DNA of 64,000 nucleotides from Micromonospora carbonacea (GTDB taxonomy: Bacteria > Actinomycetota > Actinomycetes > Mycobacteriales > Micromonosporaceae): contig NZ_JACHMZ010000001.1 of NCBI RefSeq assembly GCF_014205165.1, positions 1,152,001 through 1,216,000 of the forward strand, written 5' to 3'. The position numbers and the translations under genes are program-made. Shown here piece by piece: positions 1 to 9,379 of this stretch. Numbering within the stretch: position 1 is the stretch's first letter; every line of letters begins with the position of its first letter. The notes under the pieces are model-generated. The model was not told the DNA's origin, did no database searches, and worked only from the letters and a program-made list of their open reading frames with translations.

Positions 1-310
1 CCAGGACCCAGGTCTTGTCCTCGTTGTTGGCGTAGCCGCCGGAGGGCGGGCCGTACGCGCCGCCGGTCGGGTAGCCGCCACCGGGCGGGGGGAAGCCGCC
101 CGCCCCGGGCGGCGGGTAGCCGGCCGACGGCGGCTGGTCGCCGGTGGGCGGCGGATAGCCACCGGGCGGGGGATAGCCGCCCGCCCCGGGCGCGCCGGAC
201 AGTGGTGCGGTGGGCTCGTGCCCCGGCGAGCCGTACGGTGCCGACGGGTTCGGCTCCGGCGGGTAGCCGCCGGGGTCGCCCGATCCGGGAGGGCGAGGTG
301 GTTCAGTCAT
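1..310 (-). CDS. Pro/Gly/Tyr-rich N-terminus of a probable DUF4870-type membrane protein (partial)
   Basis: Only the first ~103 codons are inside the window; the gene runs off the left edge. The ATG at 310-308 opens MTEPPRPPGSG, followed by a low-complexity tract of PPPGGYPPP-type repeats to about residue 90. The last visible residues, ANNEDKTWVL, look like the start of the conserved part of DUF4870 membrane proteins, which often have such a cytoplasmic Pro/Gly/Tyr tail. The membrane segments themselves would lie outside the window, so the family assignment is an inference from the tail and these few residues. It is divergent from hrcA, and about 300 bp separate the two starts. Confidence 0.6.
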   Translation of the reverse strand, partial: MTEPPRPPGSGDPGGYPPEPNPSAPYGSPGHEPTAPLSGAPGAGGYPPPGGYPPPTGDQPPSAGYPPPGAGGFPPPGGGYPTGGAYGPPSGGYANNEDKTWVL

Positions 311-503
311 GCACGTCACGGTAGGGGTTGCGGGCAAGTCGGCACCAGTGCGACACCAGCTCGGCGGGGCGGATCTTCGGCCCGCGTGCGCAGGTGACGG
401 CCCGCGCCGGGCGGCCGTCGACCGGCCGGCACGCGCCCGCGCGGCGGCCACCGCACCCACGGTCCGTCGTTGATCTTACCCAGGACGGGGCAGCCGACGT
501 AGA

Positions 504-530
504 CTGGCACTCGTTACAGTCGAGTGCCAG
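504..530 (+). promoter_or_regulatory. CIRCE operator (HrcA binding site) upstream of hrcA
   Basis: CTGGCACTC at 504-512 and GAGTGCCAG at 522-530 form a perfect 9-bp inverted repeat with a 9-nt spacer, the geometry of CIRCE (TTAGCACTC-N9-GAGTGCTAA). The spacer contains TACAGT (515-520), a plausible -10 hexamer, so bound HrcA would cover the core promoter. The site lies 78 bp upstream of the GTG of hrcA, which implies autorepression of hrcA-dnaJ that is relieved by heat. Confidence 0.92.
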
Positions 531-607
531 GCGTCGACGCACCGGCGGAGCGCCGACCTGCGGTGCCGCCGCGCCGCCGGGCCCGACGTGCGACAGGAGG
601 TGGCAGG

Positions 608-1630
608 GTGGGTCTGGACGACCGCAAGCTCGCCGTGCTCCGCGCGATCGTCGAGGACTACGTCGCCACCCAGGAGCCGGTCGGCAGCAAGGCGCTGGTC
701 GAGCGGCACCAGCTCGGCGTCTCCCCCGCGACGGTCCGCAACGACATGGCGGTGCTGGAGGAGGAGGGCTACATCCGGCAGCCGCACACCAGCGCCGGCC
801 GGGTCCCCACCGACCGGGGCTACCGCCTCTTCGTCGACCGGCTGTCCCGGGTCAAGCCGCTCAGCCCGGCCGAGCGCCGGGCGATCGAGCGCTTCCTGGT
901 CGGCGCGGTCGACCTCGACGACGTGGTGCACCGCACGGTGCGGCTGCTGGCGCAGCTCACCCGGCAGGTCGCCGTGGTGCAGTATCCCTCGCTGGCCCGC
1001 TCGTCGGTGCGGCACCTGGAGCTGGTGCCGATCTCCACCACCCGGCTGATGCTGGTGATGATCGCCGACACGGGCCGGGTCGAGCAGCGGCTGGTCGAGC
1101 TGCCCGCGCCGGTGAGCGCCGACGACGTCACCGACCTGCGTCGGCTGGTCAACGAGAAGCTCGTCGGCAGCCGGCTGTCGGAGACCCCGCCGCTGGTGCA
1201 GGCGCTGGTCGAGGAGTCGACCCCGCACCTGCGCGGCACCATGACCACGCTCTCCACCGTCCTGCTGGAGACGCTGGTCGAGCGGCACGAGGAGCGCATC
1301 GCGCTGGCCGGCACCGCCAACCTGACCCGGGGCGGCCTGCTCGACTTCCAGGGGTCCCTGCGGCCCATCCTGGAGGCGCTGGAGGAGGAGGTGGTGATGC
1401 TCAAGCTCATCGGCGAGGCCGAGTCGACCACCACCCGCGTGCTGATCGGCGACGAGAACGAGATCGACAACCTGCGGGCCGCCTCGGTGGTGAGCACCGG
1501 CTACGGCCCGGGGGCGACCGCGCTCGGCGGACTGGGCGTGGTCGGGCCCACCCGGATGGACTACCCCGGCACCATCGCCACGGTGCGGGCCGTGGCACGC
1601 TACGTGGGCGAGCTGCTGGCCCAGAACTGA
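608..1630 (+). CDS. hrcA: Heat-inducible transcription repressor HrcA
   Basis: HrcA binds CIRCE and represses class I heat-shock genes. The 340-residue product has the usual length. An N-terminal winged helix (about residues 1-75; [19 protein letters not shown] is the recognition region) is followed by the GAF-like dimerisation and HrcA-specific domains. The GTG at 608 is chosen because AGGAGG (595-600) lies 7 nt upstream; an in-frame ATG at 524 falls inside the CIRCE element and cannot be the start of a protein regulated from it. dnaJ follows after about 70 bp, the hrcA-dnaJ2 arrangement known in actinobacteria (Rv2374c-Rv2373c in M. tuberculosis). Confidence 0.97.
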   Translation: MGLDDRKLAVLRAIVEDYVATQEPVGSKALVERHQLGVSPATVRNDMAVLEEEGYIRQPHTSAGRVPTDRGYRLFVDRLSRVKPLSPAERRAIERFLVGAVDLDDVVHRTVRLLAQLTRQVAVVQYPSLARSSVRHLELVPISTTRLMLVMIADTGRVEQRLVELPAPVSADDVTDLRRLVNEKLVGSRLSETPPLVQALVEESTPHLRGTMTTLSTVLLETLVERHEERIALAGTANLTRGGLLDFQGSLRPILEALEEEVVMLKLIGEAESTTTRVLIGDENEIDNLRAASVVSTGYGPGATALGGLGVVGPTRMDYPGTIATVRAVARYVGELLAQN

Positions 1631-1703
1631 CCAGTCAGGGCCGACGGCCGGCTCCGGCCGACGACCGGCGCAACGCGACAAGAACATGAGGACACGGGAC
1701 GCA

Positions 1704-2849
1704 GTGGCCAGGGACTACTACGGCATCCTCGGCGTGAGCCGGGAGGCCTCCGACGACGAGATCAAGCGCGCCTACCGCAAGCTGGCGCGGCAGTTCCACC
1801 CGGACGTCAATCCGGACCCGGAGGCACAGGAGAAGTTCAAGGACATCAACGCCGCGTACGAGGTCCTCTCGGACGACCGGAAACGGCAGATCGTCGACCT
1901 CGGCGGCGACCCCCTCGCCCCCGGCGGCGGTGGCATGGGCGGCCCGGGCGGGCCCGGCGGGGCCGGCCCGTTCGTCGGCTTCCAGGACATCATGGACGCC
2001 TTCTTCGGCGGCGCGGCCGGCGGCTCCCGGGGCCCGCGCCCGCGCACCCGCCCCGGCGCGGACGCGATCCTGCGCCTGGAGCTGGACCTGCACGAGACGG
2101 CGTTCGGCGTCGAGGCCCCGATCACCGTCGACACGGCGGTGCTCTGCACCACCTGCTCCGGGGCGGGCACGGCGGCCGGCACCCACCTGGCCACCTGCGA
2201 GGCGTGCGGCGGCCGGGGCGAGGTCCAGTCGGTGCAGCGCACCTTCCTCGGCCAGGTGGTCTCCGCCCGGCCGTGCACGGTCTGCCAGGGCTACGGCACC
2301 ACCATCCCGCACCCCTGCCCGACCTGCACCGGCGACGGTCGGGTGCGCACCCGCCGCTCGCTGACCGTCAAGATCCCCGCCGGGGTCGAGGACGGCATGC
2401 GCATCCGGCTCGCCCAGCAGGGCGAGGTCGGCCCGGGCGGCGGCACCGCCGGCGACCTCTACGTCGAGATCCACGAGCGCCCGCACGACGTCTACTCCCG
2501 CAAGGGCGACGACCTGCACTGCCGGGTCACCGTCCCGATGACCGCCGCCGCGCTCGGCACCCGGCTGACCATCAAGACCCTCGACAGCGAGGAGACGGTC
2601 GACGTCAAGGCCGGCACCCAGCCGGGCAGCACCCTGCGGCTGCGCGCCCGGGGCGTGCCGCACCTGCGCGGCACCGGGCGGGGCGACCTCTACGTCCACC
2701 TCGACGTGCGCACCCCGACCAAGCTCGACGCCGACCAGGAGAAGATGCTGCGCGACTTCGCCAAGACCCGGGGCGAGGAGGTCGCCGAGCTGAGCAAGCA
2801 GGGCGGCTTCTTCTCCCGGATGCGCGACGCCTTCAACGGGCACGCCTGA
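1704..2849 (+). CDS. dnaJ: Chaperone protein DnaJ (DnaJ2 type)
   Basis: Hsp40 co-chaperone that stimulates DnaK ATPase and delivers unfolded clients. The N-terminal J domain contains the HPD motif (RQFHPDVNP). A Gly-rich linker (about 75-105) follows, then a zinc domain with four CxxCxGxG repeats ([32 protein letters not shown]) and the C-terminal client-binding domain; length is about 381 residues. The GTG at 1704 gives [11 protein letters not shown], as in homologues, with GAGGA 11 nt upstream; an ATG at 1686 (six residues longer) has no Shine-Dalgarno sequence. It is probably cotranscribed with hrcA, and rsmE starts 1 bp after its stop. Confidence 0.96.
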   Translation: MARDYYGILGVSREASDDEIKRAYRKLARQFHPDVNPDPEAQEKFKDINAAYEVLSDDRKRQIVDLGGDPLAPGGGGMGGPGGPGGAGPFVGFQDIMDAFFGGAAGGSRGPRPRTRPGADAILRLELDLHETAFGVEAPITVDTAVLCTTCSGAGTAAGTHLATCEACGGRGEVQSVQRTFLGQVVSARPCTVCQGYGTTIPHPCPTCTGDGRVRTRRSLTVKIPAGVEDGMRIRLAQQGEVGPGGGTAGDLYVEIHERPHDVYSRKGDDLHCRVTVPMTAAALGTRLTIKTLDSEETVDVKAGTQPGSTLRLRARGVPHLRGTGRGDLYVHLDVRTPTKLDADQEKMLRDFAKTRGEEVAELSKQGGFFSRMRDAFNGHA

Positions 2850-2850
2850 G

Positions 2851-3585
2851 GTGTCGGCGCCGCTGTTCCTGGTCGACGCGCTGCCCACCGGCGACTCGCT
2901 GACCCTCGGCGGCCCGGAGGGGCACCACGCGGCCACCGTGAAGCGGCTGCGCGCCGGCGAGGAGCTGCTGCTGGCCGACGGCCGGGGCGGCACGGCCACC
3001 GCCGTGGTCACCGCCGTCGGCAGGGGCGCCCTCGACCTGCGGGTCACCGCCCGGGGGCACGTCGACGCGCCCGTCCCCCGGCTCGTCGTGGCGCAGGGCA
3101 TCGCCAAGGGCGACCGGGGCGAGCTGGCCGTGCAGGCGATGACCGAGGTCGGGGTCGACGAGATCGTGCCCTGGGCGGCGGCCCGCTCCGTGGCGCAGTG
3201 GCGCGGCGACCGGGGCGTACGGGCCCGGGAGAAGTGGGCGGCGACCGCCCGGGAGGCGGCGAAGCAGGCCCGCCGGGCGTGGCTGCCGGTGGTGGCCGGC
3301 GCCCCCGACGAGTCCACGGCCACGGTGGCCCGCCGGATCGCGGGGGCCGCCGCCGCGTTCGTCCTGCACGAGGAGGCGCAGGAGCCGCTGACCGCCGCCG
3401 AGCTGCCCGCCGCGGGCGAGATCGTGCTGGTCGTCGGCCCCGAGGGCGGCATCACCGACGCGGAGGTGACCGCGTTCACTCAGGCCGGCGCCCGCCCGGT
3501 GCGCCTCGGCCCGCACGTGCTGCGCACCTCCACGGCGGGCGTCGCCGCCCTCTGCGTCCTGGCCACCCGCCTGTCCCGCTGGTGA
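2851..3585 (+). CDS. rsmE: 16S rRNA (uracil(1498)-N(3))-methyltransferase RsmE
   Basis: SPOUT-family methyltransferase that uses SAM to methylate U1498 of 16S rRNA. The 244-residue product has an N-terminal PUA-like region (GGPEGHHAATVKRLRAGEEL) and a C-terminal knotted SPOUT domain with VVGPEGGITDAEV and the terminal LRTSTAGVAALCVLA cofactor loop. The GTG at 2851 is 1 bp after the dnaJ stop, so translation is probably coupled; the same order is seen in M. tuberculosis (Rv2373c-Rv2372c). The last codons and the stop lie inside a 20-bp tandem repeat. Confidence 0.96.
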   Translation: MSAPLFLVDALPTGDSLTLGGPEGHHAATVKRLRAGEELLLADGRGGTATAVVTAVGRGALDLRVTARGHVDAPVPRLVVAQGIAKGDRGELAVQAMTEVGVDEIVPWAAARSVAQWRGDRGVRAREKWAATAREAAKQARRAWLPVVAGAPDESTATVARRIAGAAAAFVLHEEAQEPLTAAELPAAGEIVLVVGPEGGITDAEVTAFTQAGARPVRLGPHVLRTSTAGVAALCVLATRLSRW

Positions 3586-3626
3586 CCCGCCTGTCCCGTC
3601 GGTGGCCCGCCTGTCCCGCTGGTGAA
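3561..3626. repeat. 20-bp tandem repeat across the rsmE stop codon
   Basis: Three 20-bp units with the core CCCGCCTGTCCCG run 3561-3580, 3581-3600 and 3601-3620, and a fourth begins at 3621. The first unit encodes the last residues of RsmE (ATRLSRW) and the rsmE TGA (3583-3585) lies in the second, so the repeat expanded outward from coding sequence into the gap before the convergent SDR gene. Confidence 0.85.
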
Positions 3627-3637
3627 CCCTGGCCGGG

Positions 3638-4399
3638 TCAGGTGCGCAGGTAGGACGCGCCGTTGAGGTCGACGACCGTGCCGGAGGCCCACTCCGCCTC
3701 CGCCGACGCCAGCCAGTGGACCGCCGCCGCGACCTCCTCCGGGCGGGCCACCCGGCCGAACGGGCTCTGCGCCCGGATCGCCGCGCCGCTCTCGCCGGCC
3801 AGGTGCTCCGTGGTCATGTCCGTCTCCACGAAGCCGGGGGCCACCGTCGCGACCGCGATGCCGTACGGGGCCAGCGCCACCGCGAGGGACTGGCCGAGCG
3901 CGTTGAGCCCCGCCTTGCTCGCCCCGTACGCCGGCTGCTCCGGCTCGCCCCGGAACGCGCCCCGCGACGACACGTTGACGACCCGGCCGCCCCGCCCCCG
4001 CATGTGCTGGGCCGCGCACCAGGTCACGTTGGCCGCCCCCGTCAGGTTGGTCTCCAGCACCAGCCGCCAGCGCCGCTGCCAGTCGGCGTAGGACGCGCCG
4101 AAGACCGGGTGCGGCGCGTTCCGCTCGCCGTACACCCCGGCGTTGTTGACCAGCACGTCGAGCCCGCCGAGGCGGGCCGCCGCGTCGTCGACCATCACCC
4201 GTACCGCCTCGGGGTCGGCCAGGTCCGCGCGGACCACGACGTGACCGTCGCCCGGCAGCTCCGCGCGCAGCCGCTCGGCCAGCTCCCCGGAGCCCCGGTG
4301 GTGGACCGCCACCCGGTCCCCGCCGGCAGCGAAGCGCGTCGCCACCGCGCGCCCGATGCCCCGCGAGGCCCCCGTCACCAGCACCGCCCGTGAAGTCAC
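3638..4399 (-). CDS. SDR-family NAD(P)-dependent oxidoreductase (FabG-like)
   Basis: Classical short-chain dehydrogenase of 253 residues. The N-terminal Rossmann motif TGASRGIG (about 9-16) binds NAD(P), NNAG follows, the catalytic Ser is in VNVSSRGAF and the catalytic Tyr/Lys in YGASK; the next segment, PGFVETDMT, is typical of FabG-like enzymes. The substrate cannot be read from sequence. The GTG at 4399 gives VTSRAVLVTGAS; a longer in-frame reading is possible but would cover the promoter and start of the divergent HIT gene. It converges on rsmE. Confidence 0.9.
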   Translation of the reverse strand: MTSRAVLVTGASRGIGRAVATRFAAGGDRVAVHHRGSGELAERLRAELPGDGHVVVRADLADPEAVRVMVDDAAARLGGLDVLVNNAGVYGERNAPHPVFGASYADWQRRWRLVLETNLTGAANVTWCAAQHMRGRGGRVVNVSSRGAFRGEPEQPAYGASKAGLNALGQSLAVALAPYGIAVATVAPGFVETDMTTEHLAGESGAAIRAQSPFGRVARPEEVAAAVHWLASAEAEWASGTVVDLNGASYLRT

Positions 4400-4432
4400 G
4401 CGGCCATCATGCCCCAGCCGCCCGGCACCACT

Positions 4433-4438
4433 TACCAT
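4433..4438 (+). promoter_or_regulatory. -10 hexamer of a leaderless promoter for the HIT gene
   Basis: TACCAT fits the TANNNT consensus and is separated by exactly 6 nt (4439-4444) from the ATG at 4445. There is no Shine-Dalgarno sequence, so transcription probably starts at or beside the ATG, a common arrangement in actinobacteria. Confidence 0.7.
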
Positions 4439-4444
4439 GCCCCG

Positions 4445-4795
4445 ATGGGATCCGACTGCCTGTTCTGCCGCATCGTCGCCGGGGAGATCCCGGCCACCGT
4501 CGTCCGGGAGACCGCCACCACCCTCGCCTTCCGCGACATCGACCCGAAGGCCCCGGTGCACGTGCTGGTCATCCCCAAGGAGCACTACGCCGACGTGGCG
4601 ACCCTCGGCCAGGGCGACCCGGCGCTCGCCGGCGAGCTGCTGGCCACGGCCGCCGTCGTCGCCGAGGACGAGGGGCTGCTCGGCGACGGCTTCCGGCTCA
4701 TGTTCAACACCGGGGCGTACGGCGGCCAGGAGGTCTTCCACGTGCACGCGCACCTGCTCGGCGGCGCGCCGCTGGGCCCGATGCTCTGCCGCTGA
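4445..4795 (+). CDS. HIT family protein (purine nucleotide phosphoramidase-like)
   Basis: A 116-residue member of the HinT/HIT branch, which hydrolyses adenosine phosphoramidates and related nucleotides. The N-terminus CLFCRIVAGEIP carries the paired cysteines found in many members; the catalytic histidine triad is HVHAHLLGG near residue 100. The ATG at 4445 is chosen over an in-frame ATG at 4409 because family members start at MGSDCLFC and a leaderless -10 lies 6 nt upstream. It is divergent from the SDR gene and followed by the first copy of the GGGGCCC repeat element. Confidence 0.94.
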   Translation: MGSDCLFCRIVAGEIPATVVRETATTLAFRDIDPKAPVHVLVIPKEHYADVATLGQGDPALAGELLATAAVVAEDEGLLGDGFRLMFNTGAYGGQEVFHVHAHLLGGAPLGPMLCR

Positions 4796-4850
4796 GGGAG
4801 CGGGCGCGTCCGTGCGGGCGCGTCCGTCGCCGACGCGTCCCGCGCGGAGG

Positions 4851-4908
4851 TGTTAGGAAGGGGCCCTTCCTATGCAGAATGCGTTAACAAGGGGCCCCTC
4901 CTTACACT
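4851..4908 (+). repeat. GGGGCCC palindromic intergenic element, copy A, ending in a promoter -10 hexamer
   Basis: About 56 bp from TGTTAGGAAGGGGCCC on the left to GGGGCCCCTCCTTACA on the right; the two ends are imperfect inverted repeats of about 16 bp, each with its own GGGGCCC core. The centre holds CTATGCAGAA and GCGTTAAC. The right end continues into TACACT (4903-4908), which stands 6 nt before the GTG at 4915, so the element edge supplies a leaderless -10 hexamer. Related copies lie at 36598, 37806 and 39056. Confidence 0.85.
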
Positions 4909-4914
4909 GCGGGC

Positions 4915-6285
4915 GTGGGTGGAATCGGCGAGCGGCTCGGGCGGATGGTGCGGCGGGTCCAGGCCGAGGGGCGGGTGCCGGCGGTCGCCGCGGCCCTGCA
5001 CCGGGCGGACCGCCCGCTCTGGACCTGCGAGGCCGGCGGCACCGGCAACGACACCGCGCTCGGCCCGCAGACGCTGTTCCGGATCGGCTCGGTCACCAAG
5101 ACGTTCACCGCCGTGCTGGTCATGCAGTGCCGTGACGCCGGCCTGCTCGACCTCGACGACCCCGTCGGCGCGCACCTCGACGTGCCCGCGCACGGCGAGC
5201 TGACCGTGCGCCGGCTGCTGTCGCACACCGCCGGCCTGCAACGGGAGCCGCACGGCGACGTCTGGGACACCCTGCGCGCCCCCGGGGCGGACGAGCTGCT
5301 GGCCGACCTGGCCCGCGCCGAGCGGGTCCTGCCGCCGGCCCGCCGCTTCCACTACTCCAACCTGGGCCTGGCGGTGCTCGGCCAGCTCGTCGCCCGGCTG
5401 CGCGGCGGCACCTGGGCCGAGGTGCTCGCCGACCGGGTGCTCGCCCCGCTCGCCCTGACCGCCACCACCGACCGGCCGGGCCCGGCGGCGGCCACCGGGT
5501 TCCTCGTCGACGCGTACTCCGACGAGGCGCACCCGGAGCCGCCGACCGACTTCGGTGCGGTCGGCCCGGCCGCCCAGCTCTGGAGCACCGCCGCCGACAT
5601 GGCCCGCTGGGCGGCGTTCCTGGCCGACCCGGCGGCGCTCGACCCCACCGGCGCGGTGCTCGCCCCGGCGACGCTCGACGAGATGCGCTGGCCGCTGACC
5701 GTCACCGACGAGACGTCCTGGGGCGCCGGCTTCGGGCTGGGGCTGATCCTGCTGCCGCAGGGCGGCCGGGTGGTGCACGTCGGCCACGACGGGGCGATGC
5801 CCGGCTTCCTCGCCGCCGTCTACGGCCGCCGGGGCGGCGACGGCACCCCCGGCGCGATGGGCGCGGCGGTGCTCGGCTCGTCCGGGACCGGCGTGGACGT
5901 GATCGACCTGCCGCACCGGCTGCTCGCCGCCGCCGTCGAGCACGACCCGGCCGACGTCGTGCCGTGGCGGCCGGGCCCGCCGGCCCCGCCGCACCTGCGC
6001 GGCATGCTGGGCCACTGGTGGGGCGAGGGCTTCGCGTACGTCTTCACCTGGCACGACGGCACCCTGCGGGCCCGGGGCGTCGACGACCCGGCCGGCAAGC
6101 CCCCGGCGGTCTTCGCCCCGCTGCCGGACCGGCCCGACGTGTTCCGCACCGTCTCCGGGCGGGAGACCGGCGAGCTGCTGCGGCTGACCCGGGACGCGAC
6201 CGGGACGGTGGTCCGGCTGCACTGGGCGACCTACCGCTTCACCCGGGGCCAGGAGACCTTCGACGGGTACGACTTCCGGCGCTGA
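4915..6285 (+). CDS. Serine hydrolase, beta-lactamase/D-alanyl-D-alanine carboxypeptidase-like family
   Basis: A 456-residue class C beta-lactamase-fold serine hydrolase. All catalytic motifs are visible: SVTK (S59, K62), YSN (Y147-N149) and a late HVGHDG (288-293). No signal peptide is visible, so it may be cytosolic and act as an esterase or peptidase on small substrates; a C-terminal extension of about 120 residues, rich in FTWHDGTLRARG-type beta segments, follows the catalytic domain. The GTG at 4915 lacks a Shine-Dalgarno sequence but has TACACT 6 nt upstream, supplied by repeat copy A. The true substrate is unknown. Confidence 0.88.
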   Translation: MGGIGERLGRMVRRVQAEGRVPAVAAALHRADRPLWTCEAGGTGNDTALGPQTLFRIGSVTKTFTAVLVMQCRDAGLLDLDDPVGAHLDVPAHGELTVRRLLSHTAGLQREPHGDVWDTLRAPGADELLADLARAERVLPPARRFHYSNLGLAVLGQLVARLRGGTWAEVLADRVLAPLALTATTDRPGPAAATGFLVDAYSDEAHPEPPTDFGAVGPAAQLWSTAADMARWAAFLADPAALDPTGAVLAPATLDEMRWPLTVTDETSWGAGFGLGLILLPQGGRVVHVGHDGAMPGFLAAVYGRRGGDGTPGAMGAAVLGSSGTGVDVIDLPHRLLAAAVEHDPADVVPWRPGPPAPPHLRGMLGHWWGEGFAYVFTWHDGTLRARGVDDPAGKPPAVFAPLPDRPDVFRTVSGRETGELLRLTRDATGTVVRLHWATYRFTRGQETFDGYDFRR

Positions 6286-6346
6286 CCCCCGCCCCCGCCA
6301 TCCGTCGCCGGCCGGGGGAAATGGGCGAGGTGCCGCCGGGCGGGAA

Positions 6347-6367
6347 ACGTTACGATGGGGGTAACGT
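6347..6367. promoter_or_regulatory. Inverted repeat in the phoH promoter region
   Basis: ACGTTAC (6347-6353), a 7-nt spacer and GTAACGT (6361-6367) form a perfect inverted repeat overlapping a candidate -10 TACGAT (6351-6356), about 75 nt upstream of the phoH ATG. This geometry suits a dimeric repressor; no known regulator is assigned. Confidence 0.5.
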
Positions 6368-6437
6368 CCGACCGCCGCGCCAGCAGAGCCCGGCGCCGAG
6401 ATCGAGAGCAGGTGCGCAGGGCCCCTCGGCCCGACCC

Positions 6438-7502
<1,065 letters not shown>

Positions 7503-7511
7503 GGAACCCAG

Positions 7512-7985
7512 TTGTCCATCGAGATCGCCAACGAGTCCGGTGTCGACGTCGACACCGACGCCGTGCTCGCCGTCGCCCGGCACGCCCTCGACGAGATGGG
7601 GGTCAACCCCCTCGCCGAGCTGTCCGTGCTGCTGGTCGACATCGACTACATGACCGAGCTGAACCACCGCTGGATGGGCGGCGACGGCCCGACCGACGTG
7701 CTCGCCTTCCCCATGGACGAGGGCAGCGTCGACCACGGGCCGGGCGAGTCCAGCGCGGCCGGCGGCGAGCCGGCGCTGCTGGGCGACATCGTGCTCTGCC
7801 CGGAGGTGGCGGCCAAGCAGGCCGCGACGGCCGGCCACTCCTCGGCCGACGAGCTGCACCTGCTCACCGTGCACGGGGTGCTGCACCTGCTCGGTTACGA
7901 CCACGCCGAGCCGGAGGAGGAGCGGGAGATGTTCGAGCTCCAGGCCCGGCTGCTGGCCAGCTGGCGGTCGACCCGGTCCGCGTGA
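7512..7985 (+). CDS. ybeY: Endoribonuclease YbeY (rRNA maturation)
   Basis: Metal-dependent endoribonuclease needed for 16S rRNA 3'-end processing and 70S quality control. The 157-residue protein carries the family signature [11 protein letters not shown] with the three zinc histidines H121, H125 and H131. The start is TTG at 7512, 9 bp after phoH, with AGGGA just upstream. The next gene starts within its stop codon, which indicates tight coupling in a phoH-ybeY-CNNM operon. Confidence 0.96.
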   Translation: MSIEIANESGVDVDTDAVLAVARHALDEMGVNPLAELSVLLVDIDYMTELNHRWMGGDGPTDVLAFPMDEGSVDHGPGESSAAGGEPALLGDIVLCPEVAAKQAATAGHSSADELHLLTVHGVLHLLGYDHAEPEEEREMFELQARLLASWRSTRSA

Positions 7986-9379
7986 TGCCCCTCCAGGTGT
8001 CGGCTGCCGGCGCGACCGCTGGCCTGCCCGACCTGCAACTGCTCGTCTTCGCGGCCGGGCTGGTGGTGCTCGCCGGCCTGATCGCGATGACCGAGGCGGC
8101 GCTGGCCGCCGTGTCACCGGCCCGCGCGGCCGAGCTGGCCCGCGACGGGGCCCGGGGCGCGCGTACGCTCCAGGCCGTCGCCGGTGACGTGGTCCGCCAC
8201 CTCAACCTGCTGCTGCTGTTGCGGCTGCTGGCCGAGCTGACCGCCACCACGCTGGTCGCCCTGGTGGCGGTCGACACGTTCGGCGCGGGCTGGCGGGCGG
8301 CGCTGGTCACCGCCGGCGCGATGACCGTGATCAGCTTCGTGGTGGTCGGGGTCGGGCCGCGCACCCTCGGCCGGCAGCACGCGTACGCGGTCGGCCGGGC
8401 CGTCGCGCCGCTGGTGCGCTGGCTGGGCCGGGCGCTCAACCCGCTGGCCTCGCTGCTGATCCTGATCGGCAACGCGGTCACCCCGGGGCGCGGTTTCCGG
8501 GAGGGGCCGTTCGCCACCCAGGTGGAGCTGCGCGAGCTGGTCGACCTGGCCGAGCAGCGGGGCGTCGTCGAGCACGGCGAGCGGCAGATGATCCACTCGG
8601 TGTTCGCGCTCGGCGACACCATCGCCCGCGAGGTGATGGTGCCGCGCACCGAGATGGTGTGGATCGAGGAGAGCAAGACCCTCTCGCAGGCCCTCGCCCT
8701 GTTCCTGCGTTCCGGCTTCTCCCGCATCCCGGTGATCGGGGAGAGCGTCGACGACGTGCTCGGCGTGCTCTACCTCAAGGACCTGATCCGCCGCACCCAG
8801 GGCGGCGACCCGGCGGCGTCCCGGCTGCCGGTGTCGGAGCTGATGCGCCCGGCGACGTTCGTCCCGGAGTCCAAGCCGGTCGACGACCTGCTGTCGGAGA
8901 TGCAGGCCGCGCGCAACCACCTGGTCATCGTCGTCGACGAGTACGGCGGCACCGGCGGCCTCGTCACGATCGAGGACATCCTGGAGGAGATCGTCGGCGA
9001 GATCACCGACGAGTACGATGTCGAACGCCCGCCGGTCGAGCGGCTGGCGGACGGCGCGGTGCGGGTCACCGCCCGGCTGCCCGTCGAGACCCTCGGCGAG
9101 CTGTTCGACGTCGAGCTGCCCGCCGACGAGGTCGAGACGGTCGGCGGCCTGCTCGCGCAGGCCCTCGGCCGGGTCCCGATCCCCGGCGCGGAGGCCGAGG
9201 TGGCCGGGCTGCGCCTGGTCGCCGAGGGCACCACGGGCCGGCGCAACCGGATCGACACCGTGCTGGTGAGCCGGGTCGAGCCGACCGACCACCCCGACCC
9301 GACCCCCGGGCGCGGCGAGCCCGCCGAGGCCCGGGGCACCCAGAACCGAGCCGAGGAGAGGCAACCCGCCGATGCCTGA
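7985..9379 (+). CDS. Hemolysin family / CNNM-CorC transporter-like membrane protein
   Basis: An integral membrane protein of 464 residues. A CNNM-type domain with about four membrane segments lies in residues 1-165. Two CBS domains follow (VPRTEMVWIEE..., then ...LMRPATFVPESKPVDDLL), and a C-terminal CorC_HlyC domain spans about residues 340-425. The family is implicated in Mg2+/Co2+ homeostasis. The ATG at 7985 shares one base with the ybeY TGA; a GTG at 7982 (one residue longer) is equally possible. The product corresponds to Rv2366c. Confidence 0.93.
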   Translation: MPLQVSAAGATAGLPDLQLLVFAAGLVVLAGLIAMTEAALAAVSPARAAELARDGARGARTLQAVAGDVVRHLNLLLLLRLLAELTATTLVALVAVDTFGAGWRAALVTAGAMTVISFVVVGVGPRTLGRQHAYAVGRAVAPLVRWLGRALNPLASLLILIGNAVTPGRGFREGPFATQVELRELVDLAEQRGVVEHGERQMIHSVFALGDTIAREVMVPRTEMVWIEESKTLSQALALFLRSGFSRIPVIGESVDDVLGVLYLKDLIRRTQGGDPAASRLPVSELMRPATFVPESKPVDDLLSEMQAARNHLVIVVDEYGGTGGLVTIEDILEEIVGEITDEYDVERPPVERLADGAVRVTARLPVETLGELFDVELPADEVETVGGLLAQALGRVPIPGAEAEVAGLRLVAEGTTGRRNRIDTVLVSRVEPTDHPDPTPGRGEPAEARGTQNRAEERQPADA

